A stretch of DNA of 26,538 nt from contig DCIK01000038.1 in assembly GCA_002315975.1 (NCBI GenBank), forward strand, positions 1-26,538, written 5' to 3'. Below the pieces are notes generated by a model. The model was not told the origin of the DNA. It made no database searches and saw nothing but the letters and a program-made list of their open reading frames with translations. The translations under genes and the position numbers were made by a program. Shown in pieces: positions 14,445-21,193 of this stretch. Numbering within the stretch: position 1 is the first letter of the stretch; every line of letters starts with the position of its first letter. This DNA is from Clostridiales bacterium UBA1728. Its GTDB lineage: Bacteria > Bacillota > Clostridia > Oscillospirales > Oscillospiraceae.

Positions 14445-15500
14445 ATGTATACATTTGATGAACTGATCCGCATGGCCGTTGAACGCCACGCCTCTGACCT
14501 GCACCTCTCTCCCGGCCGTGTGCCCAGCTGCCGGATTGACGGTGCCATTACCGGCATTCTCCCCGAAAAGCTGACGGCGGAGGACACCCGCGCCATCGCT
14601 TACAGCATCCTCAACGACAGCCAGCGCCGCTCGCTGGAGGAAAACGGTGAGGTGGACTTTGCCAGCTTTGATCACCACACAGGCCGATTCCGCATCAACA
14701 TCTTCCGCCAGCGCAACAGCTACGCGCTGGTGGCCCGTATCCTCACCGCCGAGATTCCCGAGCCCAGAGCGCTGGGCATCCCCGACTGCGTGGTAGAGGC
14801 CTCCCGCAAAAAGCGCGGTCTCATTCTGGTGACCGGGCCCACCGGCGTGGGCAAGACCACCACCATTGCCAGTCTCATCAACCAGATCAACCTCAACTAC
14901 GAAAAGCATATCATCACGCTGGAGGACCCCATCGAGTATCTCCACCCCCACGCCAGAAGCATTGTGAACCAGCGGGAGGTGGGCACCGATACCCGCTCCT
15001 TCGCCACGGGTCTTTACTCCGCCCTCCGGGAGGACCCGGACATCATCTTCATCGGCGAAATGCGCGACCTTGATACCATCTCCACCGCCATCACCGCCGC
15101 CGAAACCGGACATCTGGTATTCTCCACCCTCCACACGCCCGCTGCCTTCACCACCGTTGACCGCATGATCGACGTGTTCCCGCCCTATCAGCAGCAGCAG
15201 ATCCGCACCCAGCTGGCCGAGGTGCTGGAGTGCGTGGTGTCCCAGCAGCTGCTCCCCCGCGCCGACGGCGAGGGTCGCGTGGCGGCCATGGAGGTCATGC
15301 TGGCCAACACCGCCATCCGCAACAGCATCCGCGAGGGCAAGACCTACCAGATTCCCTCCATCCTCATGACCAATAGGGCCGAGGGTATGCAGACCATGGA
15401 CAACGCCATCATCAAGCTCTACGGCGAGGGCAAGATTTCCCGCGATGTCGCCTACTCCTTTGCCCAGGACAAGGATGTTCTCAAGCGCAAAATCTACTGA
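14445..15500 (+). CDS. pilT: PilT-like twitching/retraction ATPase
   Basis: The protein has 351 residues and is a GspE/PilT-type secretion ATPase of PilT length. The N-terminal domain (ERHASDLHLSPG, CRIDGAI) precedes the ATPase core with Walker A GPTGVGKTTT, the Asp box ITLEDPIEYLH, Walker B DPDIIFIGEMRD and the His box HLVFSTLHTPAAFTTVDRMIDVFPPYQQQQIRTQLA; SQQLLPR follows. These blocks fit PilT, which depolymerises type IV pili, better than the assembly ATPase PilB. The start is set at ATG 14445 with GGGAG ahead, rather than the in-frame TTG at 14433. It has its own promoter and a strong terminator and no other pilus genes nearby, so it is a monocistronic, locus-orphan pilT. Confidence 0.93.
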   Translation: MYTFDELIRMAVERHASDLHLSPGRVPSCRIDGAITGILPEKLTAEDTRAIAYSILNDSQRRSLEENGEVDFASFDHHTGRFRINIFRQRNSYALVARILTAEIPEPRALGIPDCVVEASRKKRGLILVTGPTGVGKTTTIASLINQINLNYEKHIITLEDPIEYLHPHARSIVNQREVGTDTRSFATGLYSALREDPDIIFIGEMRDLDTISTAITAAETGHLVFSTLHTPAAFTTVDRMIDVFPPYQQQQIRTQLAEVLECVVSQQLLPRADGEGRVAAMEVMLANTAIRNSIREGKTYQIPSILMTNRAEGMQTMDNAIIKLYGEGKISRDVAYSFAQDKDVLKRKIY

Positions 15501-15503
15501 TAA

Positions 15504-15561
15504 GAAAAAGACTGTTCTCCGCCTCGATGTTTTTCCGTTGAGGCGGAGAACAGTCTTTTTC
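15504..15561 (+). terminator. Intrinsic terminator of pilT
   Basis: A 22-base perfect stem (15504-15525 with 15540-15561, 14-base loop) ends in cttttt and starts three bases after the pilT stop. The A-rich left arm would also let it stop leftward transcripts. Confidence 0.92.
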
Positions 15562-15660
15562 CGGTGAGTCACGGCGATCGCAGCCGGAGCTTCACCCGGC
15601 AGGGTGGACGGCAGCCTGCCGGAGTGCAGCCTCCCCTTTCAGCGGAGGCATGACATTCGC
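15562..15660. other. Short gap with two hairpins
   Basis: ccggcagg/cctgccgg (15596-15603 with 15615-15622) and gcctcc/ggaggc (15629-15634 with 15644-15649) lie downstream of the peptide gene on the minus strand. The second looks like a decayed copy of the ctcccctttcaggggag hairpin of the interspersed repeat. Neither is followed by a T-run, so termination is uncertain. Confidence 0.45.
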
Positions 15661-15870
15661 TTAAAAACGGTAACGTGCCCCGCCGGCGACCTTGCCCAAT
15701 TCATCGTCACCGAGCGCCACAGCGCCTTTGCTGAGGTACTTCTCCGCATCCGCAAGGCTCAGCTCAACATTGTTGTCTGCGGCAAGCTTCACAAGCTCCT
15801 CTGCGCCGGCACACTCTTTGATTTTTGCAAGGAATTCCGGGGTCATCTCGGTCTCGTTAAAGTTTTTCAT
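15661..15870 (-). CDS. Nif11-like double-glycine leader peptide (candidate RiPP precursor)
   Basis: The predicted peptide has 69 residues. Residues 9-47 (TPEFLAKIKEC, EELVKLAADNNVELSLADAEKYL) have the spacing of Nif11-like leaders, and residues 55-64 (DDELGKVAGG) are a classical double-glycine cleavage site. Only ARYRF remains after GG, a very short core. The start is set at 15870 because GGAG six bases upstream fits it; that GGAG lies inside an upstream in-frame ATG at 15882. No modification enzyme, peptidase or peptide transporter is nearby. Such orphan peptides may be substrates of enzymes elsewhere or truncated relics. The region looks AT-richer than its neighbours. The leader call is good; the product is unknown. 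Confidence 0.75.
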   Translation of the reverse strand: MKNFNETEMTPEFLAKIKECAGAEELVKLAADNNVELSLADAEKYLSKGAVALGDDELGKVAGGARYRF

Positions 15871-16077
15871 ACTATACTCCATTTTTACAATTTACTGTTT
15901 TCAGAATATCTTCTCAAAAGAAGACAGAGTCCTGAAAGGATTGTTCTGAGTTTACCACAGTCTGATTGCTCCTTCATCACAAATCTGTAAACTTTTTCTT
16001 ACTTCGGCTCGTCCGGGAGGCCGAGCCTACAGGGGATGAGGGATGCGGCAATGACAGGGTCTTCATTCCTGTGCGGC
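15871..16077. other. Intergenic region upstream of the Nif11-like gene with a palindromic repeat
   Basis: About 200 bases without a gene. TTGAGA followed after 17 bases by TAAATT on the minus strand is a possible promoter for the peptide gene, but it would leave almost no leader. 16005-16031 is a copy of the cggctcgtccgggaggccgagcc-type palindrome family. Confidence 0.4.
16005..16031. repeat. Palindromic interspersed repeat (TGTAGGGCnCGGCC family)
   Basis: The element cggctcgtccgggaggccga continues to cctaca and matches 4189-4215 and the reverse complement of 25662-25690. It lacks one c of the ccctaca end seen in the other copies. Confidence 0.7.
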
Positions 16078-18225
16078 TTAGCGCTGTGGGCCGACGGAGG
16101 GCGCTTTCTTTACGGGGGCAGCCTGATTGATGATACTCGCAGTCTCCTCTTTGATCATCGGCGTCCTGATCATCGCCGCCACAGCCTTGTTGGCGGCGGT
16201 ATTGTTGAACGGCCCGTCGGGCAGCAGGGCAACTCGTTCTGCCAACTTCCGGTATGCTATGGCACGGGCGATGGTATCCCTGTTGCCGGGCTGTCCCTGG
16301 GCCTGCTTAATCAGGTTTTTGGAATATTGCGTCAGCTGTTCTGCCGCCGTCTTATTTGTCCAGAGCTTTTTGCCCGTAGCCTTGCTCATGAGGCCGACGG
16401 TATCGCCCATGCTCGCTTTCAGCTCCTTCATGAAATCCAGCCGCTTCTTTCCCAAGGCAGACGGTTTCGCTTCGCCGCTCTTCTGCTGCACATAGATTTC
16501 AGCGTTTTCGGATACGCTCCGAAACGCCTTTCGCAGGGTCTCCAGCTTCTCCGGAGAAGGGGCCTTGTCCAGCTCTTTGCAGGCTTTGTTCAGATTGAGC
16601 AGAGCTTTTTTCGTGTCTTTGAAGGCCTGAGAGCTGATCACATAGAGGGGATCCACCTCTTCTATGGCTCTGGTCATGTAGGCAACCTGACTTTTCAGGA
16701 AGGGCAGACGGGCATTGAGATCCATATGCTGATCCTGCTGCTCATAGGCTCTGTCTCTGTTGGGAGCGGCAAGTCCCTCCAGCACTCTGCGCTCTCCCGA
16801 AGCGACGGAAAAGGCCATTTTGGCCTGCTCAATACGCTCCTGCGTCATTGCCGTCATATTGCTGCTGTTTTTCACGATGTATTGATCGGCGCAAAGCTGA
16901 ACCTGCCGCATGGCCGTAATCCTGTCGTCCCGGCTGGCGCTCGGGTCCGACATGGTTTTCCGGCTGGCCAGCATAGCCTGCGACAAGCGCGTGAATTCGC
17001 GGTCCTCCGGAAGCTTTTCCTTTTTGGCGTCTGCCAGAGAGACGCTCGCGCCGTAGATCAGTCCGCCCATTGCCGCCTGAAAGCTGGCCGGCGGAACAGG
17101 CCTGGGATAAACCGCCTCCTGAATATGCAGACGCATATCTATTCTGGCGTTCTCATCCATGCGAAGGAATTCCACATCCTCCGGGTTTTCAAGATCGTAA
17201 TTGTTGGGCGGCAGGGCGTTCTTGATGGACTGATGGATTTCATTTGCCTTCTCGTCGGTATGGACCCTGATCACATCTTCAACAGACTCCCCGGCCTTAG
17301 AAATCGACTCGTAAATCGCATTGAAGGCCTTCGCTGCGCGGGTGGCCTTGACGACCTTGGAGTATTCGGCTGAACCGGTCTGAACCAACTGTGAGAGCTC
17401 CTCTTCGTTGAGACGGAACCCGACATGGGGTAAATTGTTCTCCCCTTTCAATTCATCTATGTTCTGCGAGAGATGGTTGCCCAGGCCGCCCAGATTGTAA
17501 ATATTTTCAAAGGTAAAGCCGGCCTTGCGGTCCTGCAGACGGGTGTTGACCATGCTGACGATTTCCTGACCGTAAAGCTTATCCGCTGAACCGTCTTTTT
17601 TCCCAAGGCCAAGGGTCTGAACACCGACGGACTGAAAAGCGAGACTGAGCTTGGTAAAGGTCGTAACCTTATCCATGAAGGAATCGGAGCTTTTGATGAT
17701 TTTGTCCAGCTCGTTCTTATAGGCATCAATGTGTCCGAGATAAAAGTCCGCAGCCCGTTCCTTTTGTACCGATTGATCCTCGCAGCAGGCAGTAGCGAAA
17801 AATTCCTTCCTTGCAATATCCAGCTTTGCCTGAATCCCGGCGCGGCGTGGATCCTGCGGATTTTCCGAAAGCTGCTGCAGCTCACTGAGCGTCATCCCGT
17901 TTTTCAGCGCAAAGGCCAGCAGATGCGCGCCGCGGTTGCCCGGACGCCCGGCCTCAATGAAGGGCTGCTTGTGCTCCCGAAGGATATTCGCCGGCTGCTG
18001 CCCTGTCAGCGTAAGCTCCTCGGAGCTGCCGTCGTCTTTTACATGGGTGAAGGAGATGGGCTTTACAGCCTCCTCTTCCATAAAAGCATCGAATTGATCG
18101 ATTGACTTGAAAGCCGTCTGGATCTGGATCAGGCTCTCCAGCTGACTGGCATCGAAGTCTCCTTCATACTGGCCTTCGTCAAACTGATATACATACTTTC
18201 CGTTTTTGTCTAATATGTACGGCAT
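16078..18225 (-). CDS. Large helical protein of unknown function
   Basis: The protein has 715 residues, and I do not recognise the family. It has no signal peptide and no clear membrane segment. It begins MPYILDKNGKYVYQFDEGQYEG and is otherwise rich in K, E, Q and A, consistent with long helices. Two stretches, about 413-470 and 532-605, look like diverged copies of one unit: helix with KT or KK, a basic helix, A-x-x-Y-(I/V)-(V/Q)-x-x-S, then R-x-x-x-(A/M)-K. The start is fixed at 18225 by AGGAG and by the promoter at 18262-18290; an ATG at 18327 lies upstream of that promoter. Base composition appears visibly AT-richer than in flanking genes, hinting at transfer. It is monocistronic and ends next to a palindromic repeat. 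Confidence 0.8.
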   Translation of the reverse strand: MPYILDKNGKYVYQFDEGQYEGDFDASQLESLIQIQTAFKSIDQFDAFMEEEAVKPISFTHVKDDGSSEELTLTGQQPANILREHKQPFIEAGRPGNRGAHLLAFALKNGMTLSELQQLSENPQDPRRAGIQAKLDIARKEFFATACCEDQSVQKERAADFYLGHIDAYKNELDKIIKSSDSFMDKVTTFTKLSLAFQSVGVQTLGLGKKDGSADKLYGQEIVSMVNTRLQDRKAGFTFENIYNLGGLGNHLSQNIDELKGENNLPHVGFRLNEEELSQLVQTGSAEYSKVVKATRAAKAFNAIYESISKAGESVEDVIRVHTDEKANEIHQSIKNALPPNNYDLENPEDVEFLRMDENARIDMRLHIQEAVYPRPVPPASFQAAMGGLIYGASVSLADAKKEKLPEDREFTRLSQAMLASRKTMSDPSASRDDRITAMRQVQLCADQYIVKNSSNMTAMTQERIEQAKMAFSVASGERRVLEGLAAPNRDRAYEQQDQHMDLNARLPFLKSQVAYMTRAIEEVDPLYVISSQAFKDTKKALLNLNKACKELDKAPSPEKLETLRKAFRSVSENAEIYVQQKSGEAKPSALGKKRLDFMKELKASMGDTVGLMSKATGKKLWTNKTAAEQLTQYSKNLIKQAQGQPGNRDTIARAIAYRKLAERVALLPDGPFNNTAANKAVAAMIRTPMIKEETASIINQAAPVKKAPSVGPQR

Positions 18226-18261
18226 GATGATTACTCCTCTACGCGGATTTTCTCTGCGGCC

Positions 18262-18290
18262 ATTGTACCAGATAATGGGCTGTATTGCAA
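18262..18290 (-). promoter_or_regulatory. Promoter of the 715-residue protein gene
   Basis: On the minus strand TTGCAA (18285-18290) is followed after 17 bases by TACAAT (18262-18267), predicting a start near 18255, some 30 bases before the ATG at 18225. This decides the start of that gene. Confidence 0.78.
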
Positions 18291-18448
18291 GAACGCCGTG
18301 TGAAATGCCTGCTATTGCGAGCCGCAACAGGGCATAGCCATCCGTTACTCCTTAGAGGTCCGCAAATATGCAGGAAAAGAGACGGATAAGGTGACCGGCA
18401 GAGCCGTTCCCGTTGGCAGGTGAACAGTGAATAGTGAATAGTACAAAT

Positions 18449-18481
18449 AAAAAAACCTGATGCGTTGCATCAGGTTTTTTT
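18449..18481. terminator. Intrinsic terminator after the tRNA remnant
   Basis: A perfect 15-base stem (18449-18463 with 18467-18481, loop gtt) is built from seven A, cctgatgc, gcatcagg and seven T. It can act in both directions and ends right beside the duplicated CCA end of the tRNA. Confidence 0.9.
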
Positions 18482-18484
18482 ATC

Positions 18485-18550
18485 TGGTGGACGATACAGG
18501 ACTCGAACCTGTGAGCCCGACCCACTGCAAGCGATCTGGCGCTTGACAAA
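18485..18550 (-). pseudogene. tRNA-Val 3' remnant (duplicated T arm, acceptor and CCA)
   Basis: 18485-18514 is identical to 18580-18609, the last 30 bases of tRNA-Val including CCA. Further upstream on the minus strand a diverged anticodon-arm-like segment (ATCGCTTGCAGT compared with ATCCGCTTGACGT) follows, but the D arm and 5' acceptor strand are absent, so no tRNA can form. It has its own terminator, copying the tRNA-plus-terminator layout. It could be a decayed tandem tRNA or a remnant attachment site. Confidence 0.75.
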
Positions 18551-18552
18551 AA

Positions 18553-18578
18553 AACCGACCACCCTAAGGTGATCGGTT
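18553..18578 (-). terminator. Intrinsic terminator of tRNA-Val
   Basis: On the minus strand an 11-base stem (18568-18578 with 18553-18563; one G-U pair) is followed by a run of T. It begins two bases after the tRNA CCA. Confidence 0.85.
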
Positions 18579-18579
18579 A

Positions 18580-18656
18580 TGGTGGACGATACAGGACTCG
18601 AACCTGTGACCCTCCGCACGTCAAGCGGATGCTCATACCAGCTGAGCTAATCGTCC
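18580..18656 (-). tRNA. tRNA-Val (anticodon GAC)
   Basis: The minus strand folds as a complete cloverleaf: acceptor GGACGAT/ATCGTCC, D stem GCTC/GAGC, anticodon stem TCCGC/GCGGA with loop TTGACGT (anticodon GAC, reading GUC/GUU), and T stem ACAGG/CCTGT with TTCGAGT. CCA is encoded (18580-18582). It has a consensus promoter just upstream and a terminator just downstream. Confidence 0.95.
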
Positions 18657-18667
18657 GAACAAATGGG

Positions 18668-18696
18668 AGTATACTATATACATCCCATTTTGTCAA
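18668..18696 (-). promoter_or_regulatory. Promoter of tRNA-Val
   Basis: On the minus strand TTGACA (18691-18696) is followed after 17 bases by TATACT (18668-18673), placing the start a few bases ahead of the tRNA 5' end. Confidence 0.88.
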
Positions 18697-18725
18697 GGGG
18701 GATTTTCGACTTTTTTGAAAGAATA

Positions 18726-19508
18726 TCAGCCCATATTAAACTGGTTGGCCTTCAGGTGCTGAGCCTGATACTGGGGCACGCGGATGATGACGCTGGCCTC
18801 CAGTCCGCCGCACTCCACCTTGATGGTGGCATTGCTGCCGTTGACGGGATCCACGCCCACCACGGTCACAAGGCCGGTATTATCCACGGTGAGGATTTTC
18901 TCGTTGCTGCTGGACCAGGTCTGGGTGACCTGGGCATTCTGGGGGAAGGTACGCAGCTCCAGCTGCAGAGAAAGCTGACCGTCTTTGTTCAGGGTCACAT
19001 CGGGGCCGATGGCGTTATTGAGGAAGACGATCTCCATGGAGGTAATGGGATTCTGCACCACCTCGGGCGTGGGCTCGGGACTGGGCGAGGGCGTGGGCAG
19101 ATAGGTATCGGAAATGGTAATGGCGCTGCCCTGACTCTCCACGGAGACAGTGCTGCCCTGCTGCTTGGCGGGAGTACCCACGCCGGGAGCATCGCCGTTG
19201 ACGGCCAGAACCACCACGGCCAGCAGCACCGCTGCGGCCAGAATCAGCGCGAACATCAGTTGCCAGCGGCCATTGAGGATGGCGCCGGCCTTCTCGGCGG
19301 TACCCTCCATGAACGAGGCGGTACCGGCGGCGGCACGGCTGGGGAAGCGGAGCTTCAGCTTGCCCAGCTTACCCTCGCCCCTTTCCTTCTCGGGCTTGGG
19401 CTCGCCGCATTCGGGGCACAGGGAGGCGTTGAAGGGGTAACGCATCCCGCAGTTGGGGCAGGTGACCTTAGGCACCAGAGCGTTTATATCCAGTTTGAAT
19501 TTGGCCAT
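18726..19508 (-). CDS. Zinc-ribbon membrane protein with extracytoplasmic Ig-like (Big2-type) domain
   Basis: The protein has 260 residues. A cytoplasmic zinc ribbon (CPNC at 17-20, CPEC at 31-34) is followed by a basic linker, one membrane helix at about 83-103 and a T/P/S-rich stalk (PTPSPSPEPTPEV). The outer domain reads as a bacterial Ig-like fold (NKDGQLSLQLELRTFPQNA, TWSSSNEKILTVDNTGLVTVVG). Such proteins are common in Clostridia; their role is mostly unknown, with ligand sensing or wall binding as possibilities. The start at 19508 has AAGGAGGAG upstream. It lies 86 bases after the ypeB-like gene and has its own promoter inside the end of that gap. Confidence 0.85.
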   Translation of the reverse strand: MAKFKLDINALVPKVTCPNCGMRYPFNASLCPECGEPKPEKERGEGKLGKLKLRFPSRAAAGTASFMEGTAEKAGAILNGRWQLMFALILAAAVLLAVVVLAVNGDAPGVGTPAKQQGSTVSVESQGSAITISDTYLPTPSPSPEPTPEVVQNPITSMEIVFLNNAIGPDVTLNKDGQLSLQLELRTFPQNAQVTQTWSSSNEKILTVDNTGLVTVVGVDPVNGSNATIKVECGGLEASVIIRVPQYQAQHLKANQFNMG

Positions 19509-19559
19509 AATCGGACTCCTCCTTGGGAAAATCGGTATAAGGCTATAAGAAATCATGCT

Positions 19560-19588
19560 ATTTTACACCGTTTTTCCCTGCGCGTCAA
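19560..19588 (-). promoter_or_regulatory. Promoter of the zinc-ribbon protein gene
   Basis: On the minus strand TTGACG (19583-19588) is followed after 17 bases by TAAAAT (19560-19565), giving a start near 19553 and a 45-base leader. Confidence 0.78.
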
Positions 19589-19594
19589 GGAGAA

Positions 19595-20830
19595 TCAGAT
19601 AAACTCTCCGTCCGGCTCCACCAGCGCGATGCGCACTTGGGCACCCGTGGCGGCAGAGCAGAACACCAGCGCATTGCGCCCCTCGGCGGTGGTGCAGCGG
19701 AAGGTCAGGCAAAGCAGCTCCTCCTCGTCCTCCTCAATGAGCGAGAGGAACTCCTCCTGCAGCTCCGCTACCCCCAGCGCGGCGCGGGCAGCGTCCCAGG
19801 CGTAGCTCTTTGTATCCAGCACCCGGCTGTGGTGGCTGCGGACATAGTCCGTGGCGTCAAAGCTCACCACGCCGCCGTCCACCAGTGAGAGGCTGAGCGT
19901 CACCGTGTCGGGGAAGCAGACCACATCCCCCTCGGTGGCGCACCAGGTGCTCACCAGACAGTTGTCCCGGAGAGTGTGGCGCAGCTCCTTCATGTTGGCG
20001 TAGCCCCGCTTTTGCAGGAGCTTTTCGCTCAGCTCCAGCGCCTCGGCTTCGCTGTAGACCGGCTCGCCGCCGGGCGTGTCGCCGTAGACGCGCATCAGCT
20101 GCCCGCCCCGGACGGTAACAAAGGCCGTAAGGCTGCCCATGGAGATTTTATAAAAGGGCTCCTCAGCCTCGATGATGCCGTCGCAGCGGGCGGTCTGGGC
20201 ATTCTGCCCTGCGAAGGCCGATGCCACCAGCGCCGCAGCGTGCTCCGTGACTTTCTCCCGCCCCTCTAAGAGCGGGTAGGCCGCGCTGCCGTCAGCGGTC
20301 AGGGGCGGGAAGTCGGTCTCCATGGCCGTCAGCGCCTCGGCAGTGCCGCCGCTCTCCTCGGTGAGGGCGCTGCGCTGGGTTTCCAGACTCTCGTGGAACC
20401 ATGCAGCGGCGGCCCTGAGCTCGGAGAGGGCTGTCCGCTCCTGCTCTGTGGGGTTCTCGCCCCGGGCAGCGGAACGGAGAAGGCTGTGGCAGCTCTCGGC
20501 GGCGGCGTTGAGGAAGGCGGCGGTCTGCTCCAGCTCCACGGTGGAATAGTCCAACTGACCCAGCGCCGTCAGAGCCGCCGCAGCGGAGGCGTAGCCGTCG
20601 GCGCAGAGGGTGGAGATCAGGGAGGGCGAGGAGGCCAGAGCTGCCTTGCACAGCGCCGTGTCCAGCTCCCCGGCGGCACGGCACAGCTCCTCAAAGGCGT
20701 AGTCGCAGCGGATCGTACCGGCAAGCTCGGCGCTGTCGCCCCGGTCACGCTGCAGAAAGCCGTAGAGTCCCAGCGCGGCGGCCAGGGCGAGGCAGTAGCA
20801 TATGGTAAGAATCGCGGATTTTCGTTTCAT
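19595..20830 (-). CDS. ypeB: YpeB-like spore germination protein
   Basis: The protein has 411 residues. An N-terminal hydrophobic segment (about 5-23, signal anchor) precedes a helical region with YAFEELCRAAGELDTALCKA, matching the start of the YpeB family, and the C-terminal half has PepSY-like features (GGEPVYSEAEALELSEKLLQKRGYANM). In Bacillus YpeB is needed for localising and stabilising the cortex hydrolase SleB; here no sleB is adjacent. It is shorter than B. subtilis YpeB (about 450). The start at 20830 has AGAGGTG ten bases upstream, and this site lies inside a perfect hairpin (20841-20874). A longer reading from 21076 would run through that hairpin and a repeat and is rejected. Confidence 0.78.
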   Translation of the reverse strand: MKRKSAILTICYCLALAAALGLYGFLQRDRGDSAELAGTIRCDYAFEELCRAAGELDTALCKAALASSPSLISTLCADGYASAAAALTALGQLDYSTVELEQTAAFLNAAAESCHSLLRSAARGENPTEQERTALSELRAAAAWFHESLETQRSALTEESGGTAEALTAMETDFPPLTADGSAAYPLLEGREKVTEHAAALVASAFAGQNAQTARCDGIIEAEEPFYKISMGSLTAFVTVRGGQLMRVYGDTPGGEPVYSEAEALELSEKLLQKRGYANMKELRHTLRDNCLVSTWCATEGDVVCFPDTVTLSLSLVDGGVVSFDATDYVRSHHSRVLDTKSYAWDAARAALGVAELQEEFLSLIEEDEEELLCLTFRCTTAEGRNALVFCSAATGAQVRIALVEPDGEFI

Positions 20831-20840
20831 GGGATAAAAA

Positions 20841-20874
20841 CACCTCTTTGGACGGTAGTATGTCCAAAGAGGTG
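20841..20874 (-). promoter_or_regulatory. Hairpin enclosing the ypeB ribosome-binding site, terminator-like
   Basis: A perfect 13-base stem (20841-20853 with 20862-20874, 8-base loop) reads on the minus strand gtccaaagaggtg in its 3' arm, followed by TTTTT and the ypeB ATG ten bases on. The arm contains the AGAGGTG ribosome-binding site, so folding would hide it, and stem plus U-run also has the form of an intrinsic terminator. It could attenuate ypeB or block read-through translation. Confidence 0.7.
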
Positions 20875-21009
20875 GTGGATATGTATGGAGCAATGCGCAA
20901 TAAACAATTGACTCTCTCCAACGCAATTCCCAACAACTGCTGATTGCTGACAGTTTAAGTGCAGATACCCGAACCTGTTTCAATGAATTGATCTGTTCTG
21001 TATAACCCC

Positions 21010-21117
21010 GTAGGGCACGGCCTCCCGGCCGTGCCGCGTGGGACAAGAACGATGTCCGTTTATCCGGATAAAGCAAGACTCGCAGGCTTCCGGCACGGCC
21101 GGGAGGCCGTGCCCTAC
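21010..21117. mobile_element. MITE-like element: inverted pair of palindromic repeats
   Basis: Two 26-base arms (21010-21035 and 21092-21117) are exact inverted copies of each other, and each is itself palindromic (ggcacggcc/ggccgtgcc type). They flank about 56 unique bases. Related single copies stand at 4189, 16005 and 25662. No transposase is encoded; the layout is that of a small non-autonomous element or paired REP sequences. Confidence 0.65.
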
Positions 21118-21193
21118 ATTGATTTTTCTGCGATTGCTGTCACAAAGCCCGGATTTTTACACTGACACCTTGCTGATTGCTGACTGCTACCTT

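Noticed and set aside
15604..15990. Plus-strand frame of 128 residues over the Nif11-like gene
   Set aside because: No ribosome-binding site and no family pattern, whereas the minus frame has a clear leader and GG motif.
16036..17373. A 445-residue plus-strand open frame
   Set aside because: Antisense to the 715-residue gene, which has a promoter and ribosome-binding site; the plus frame has neither.
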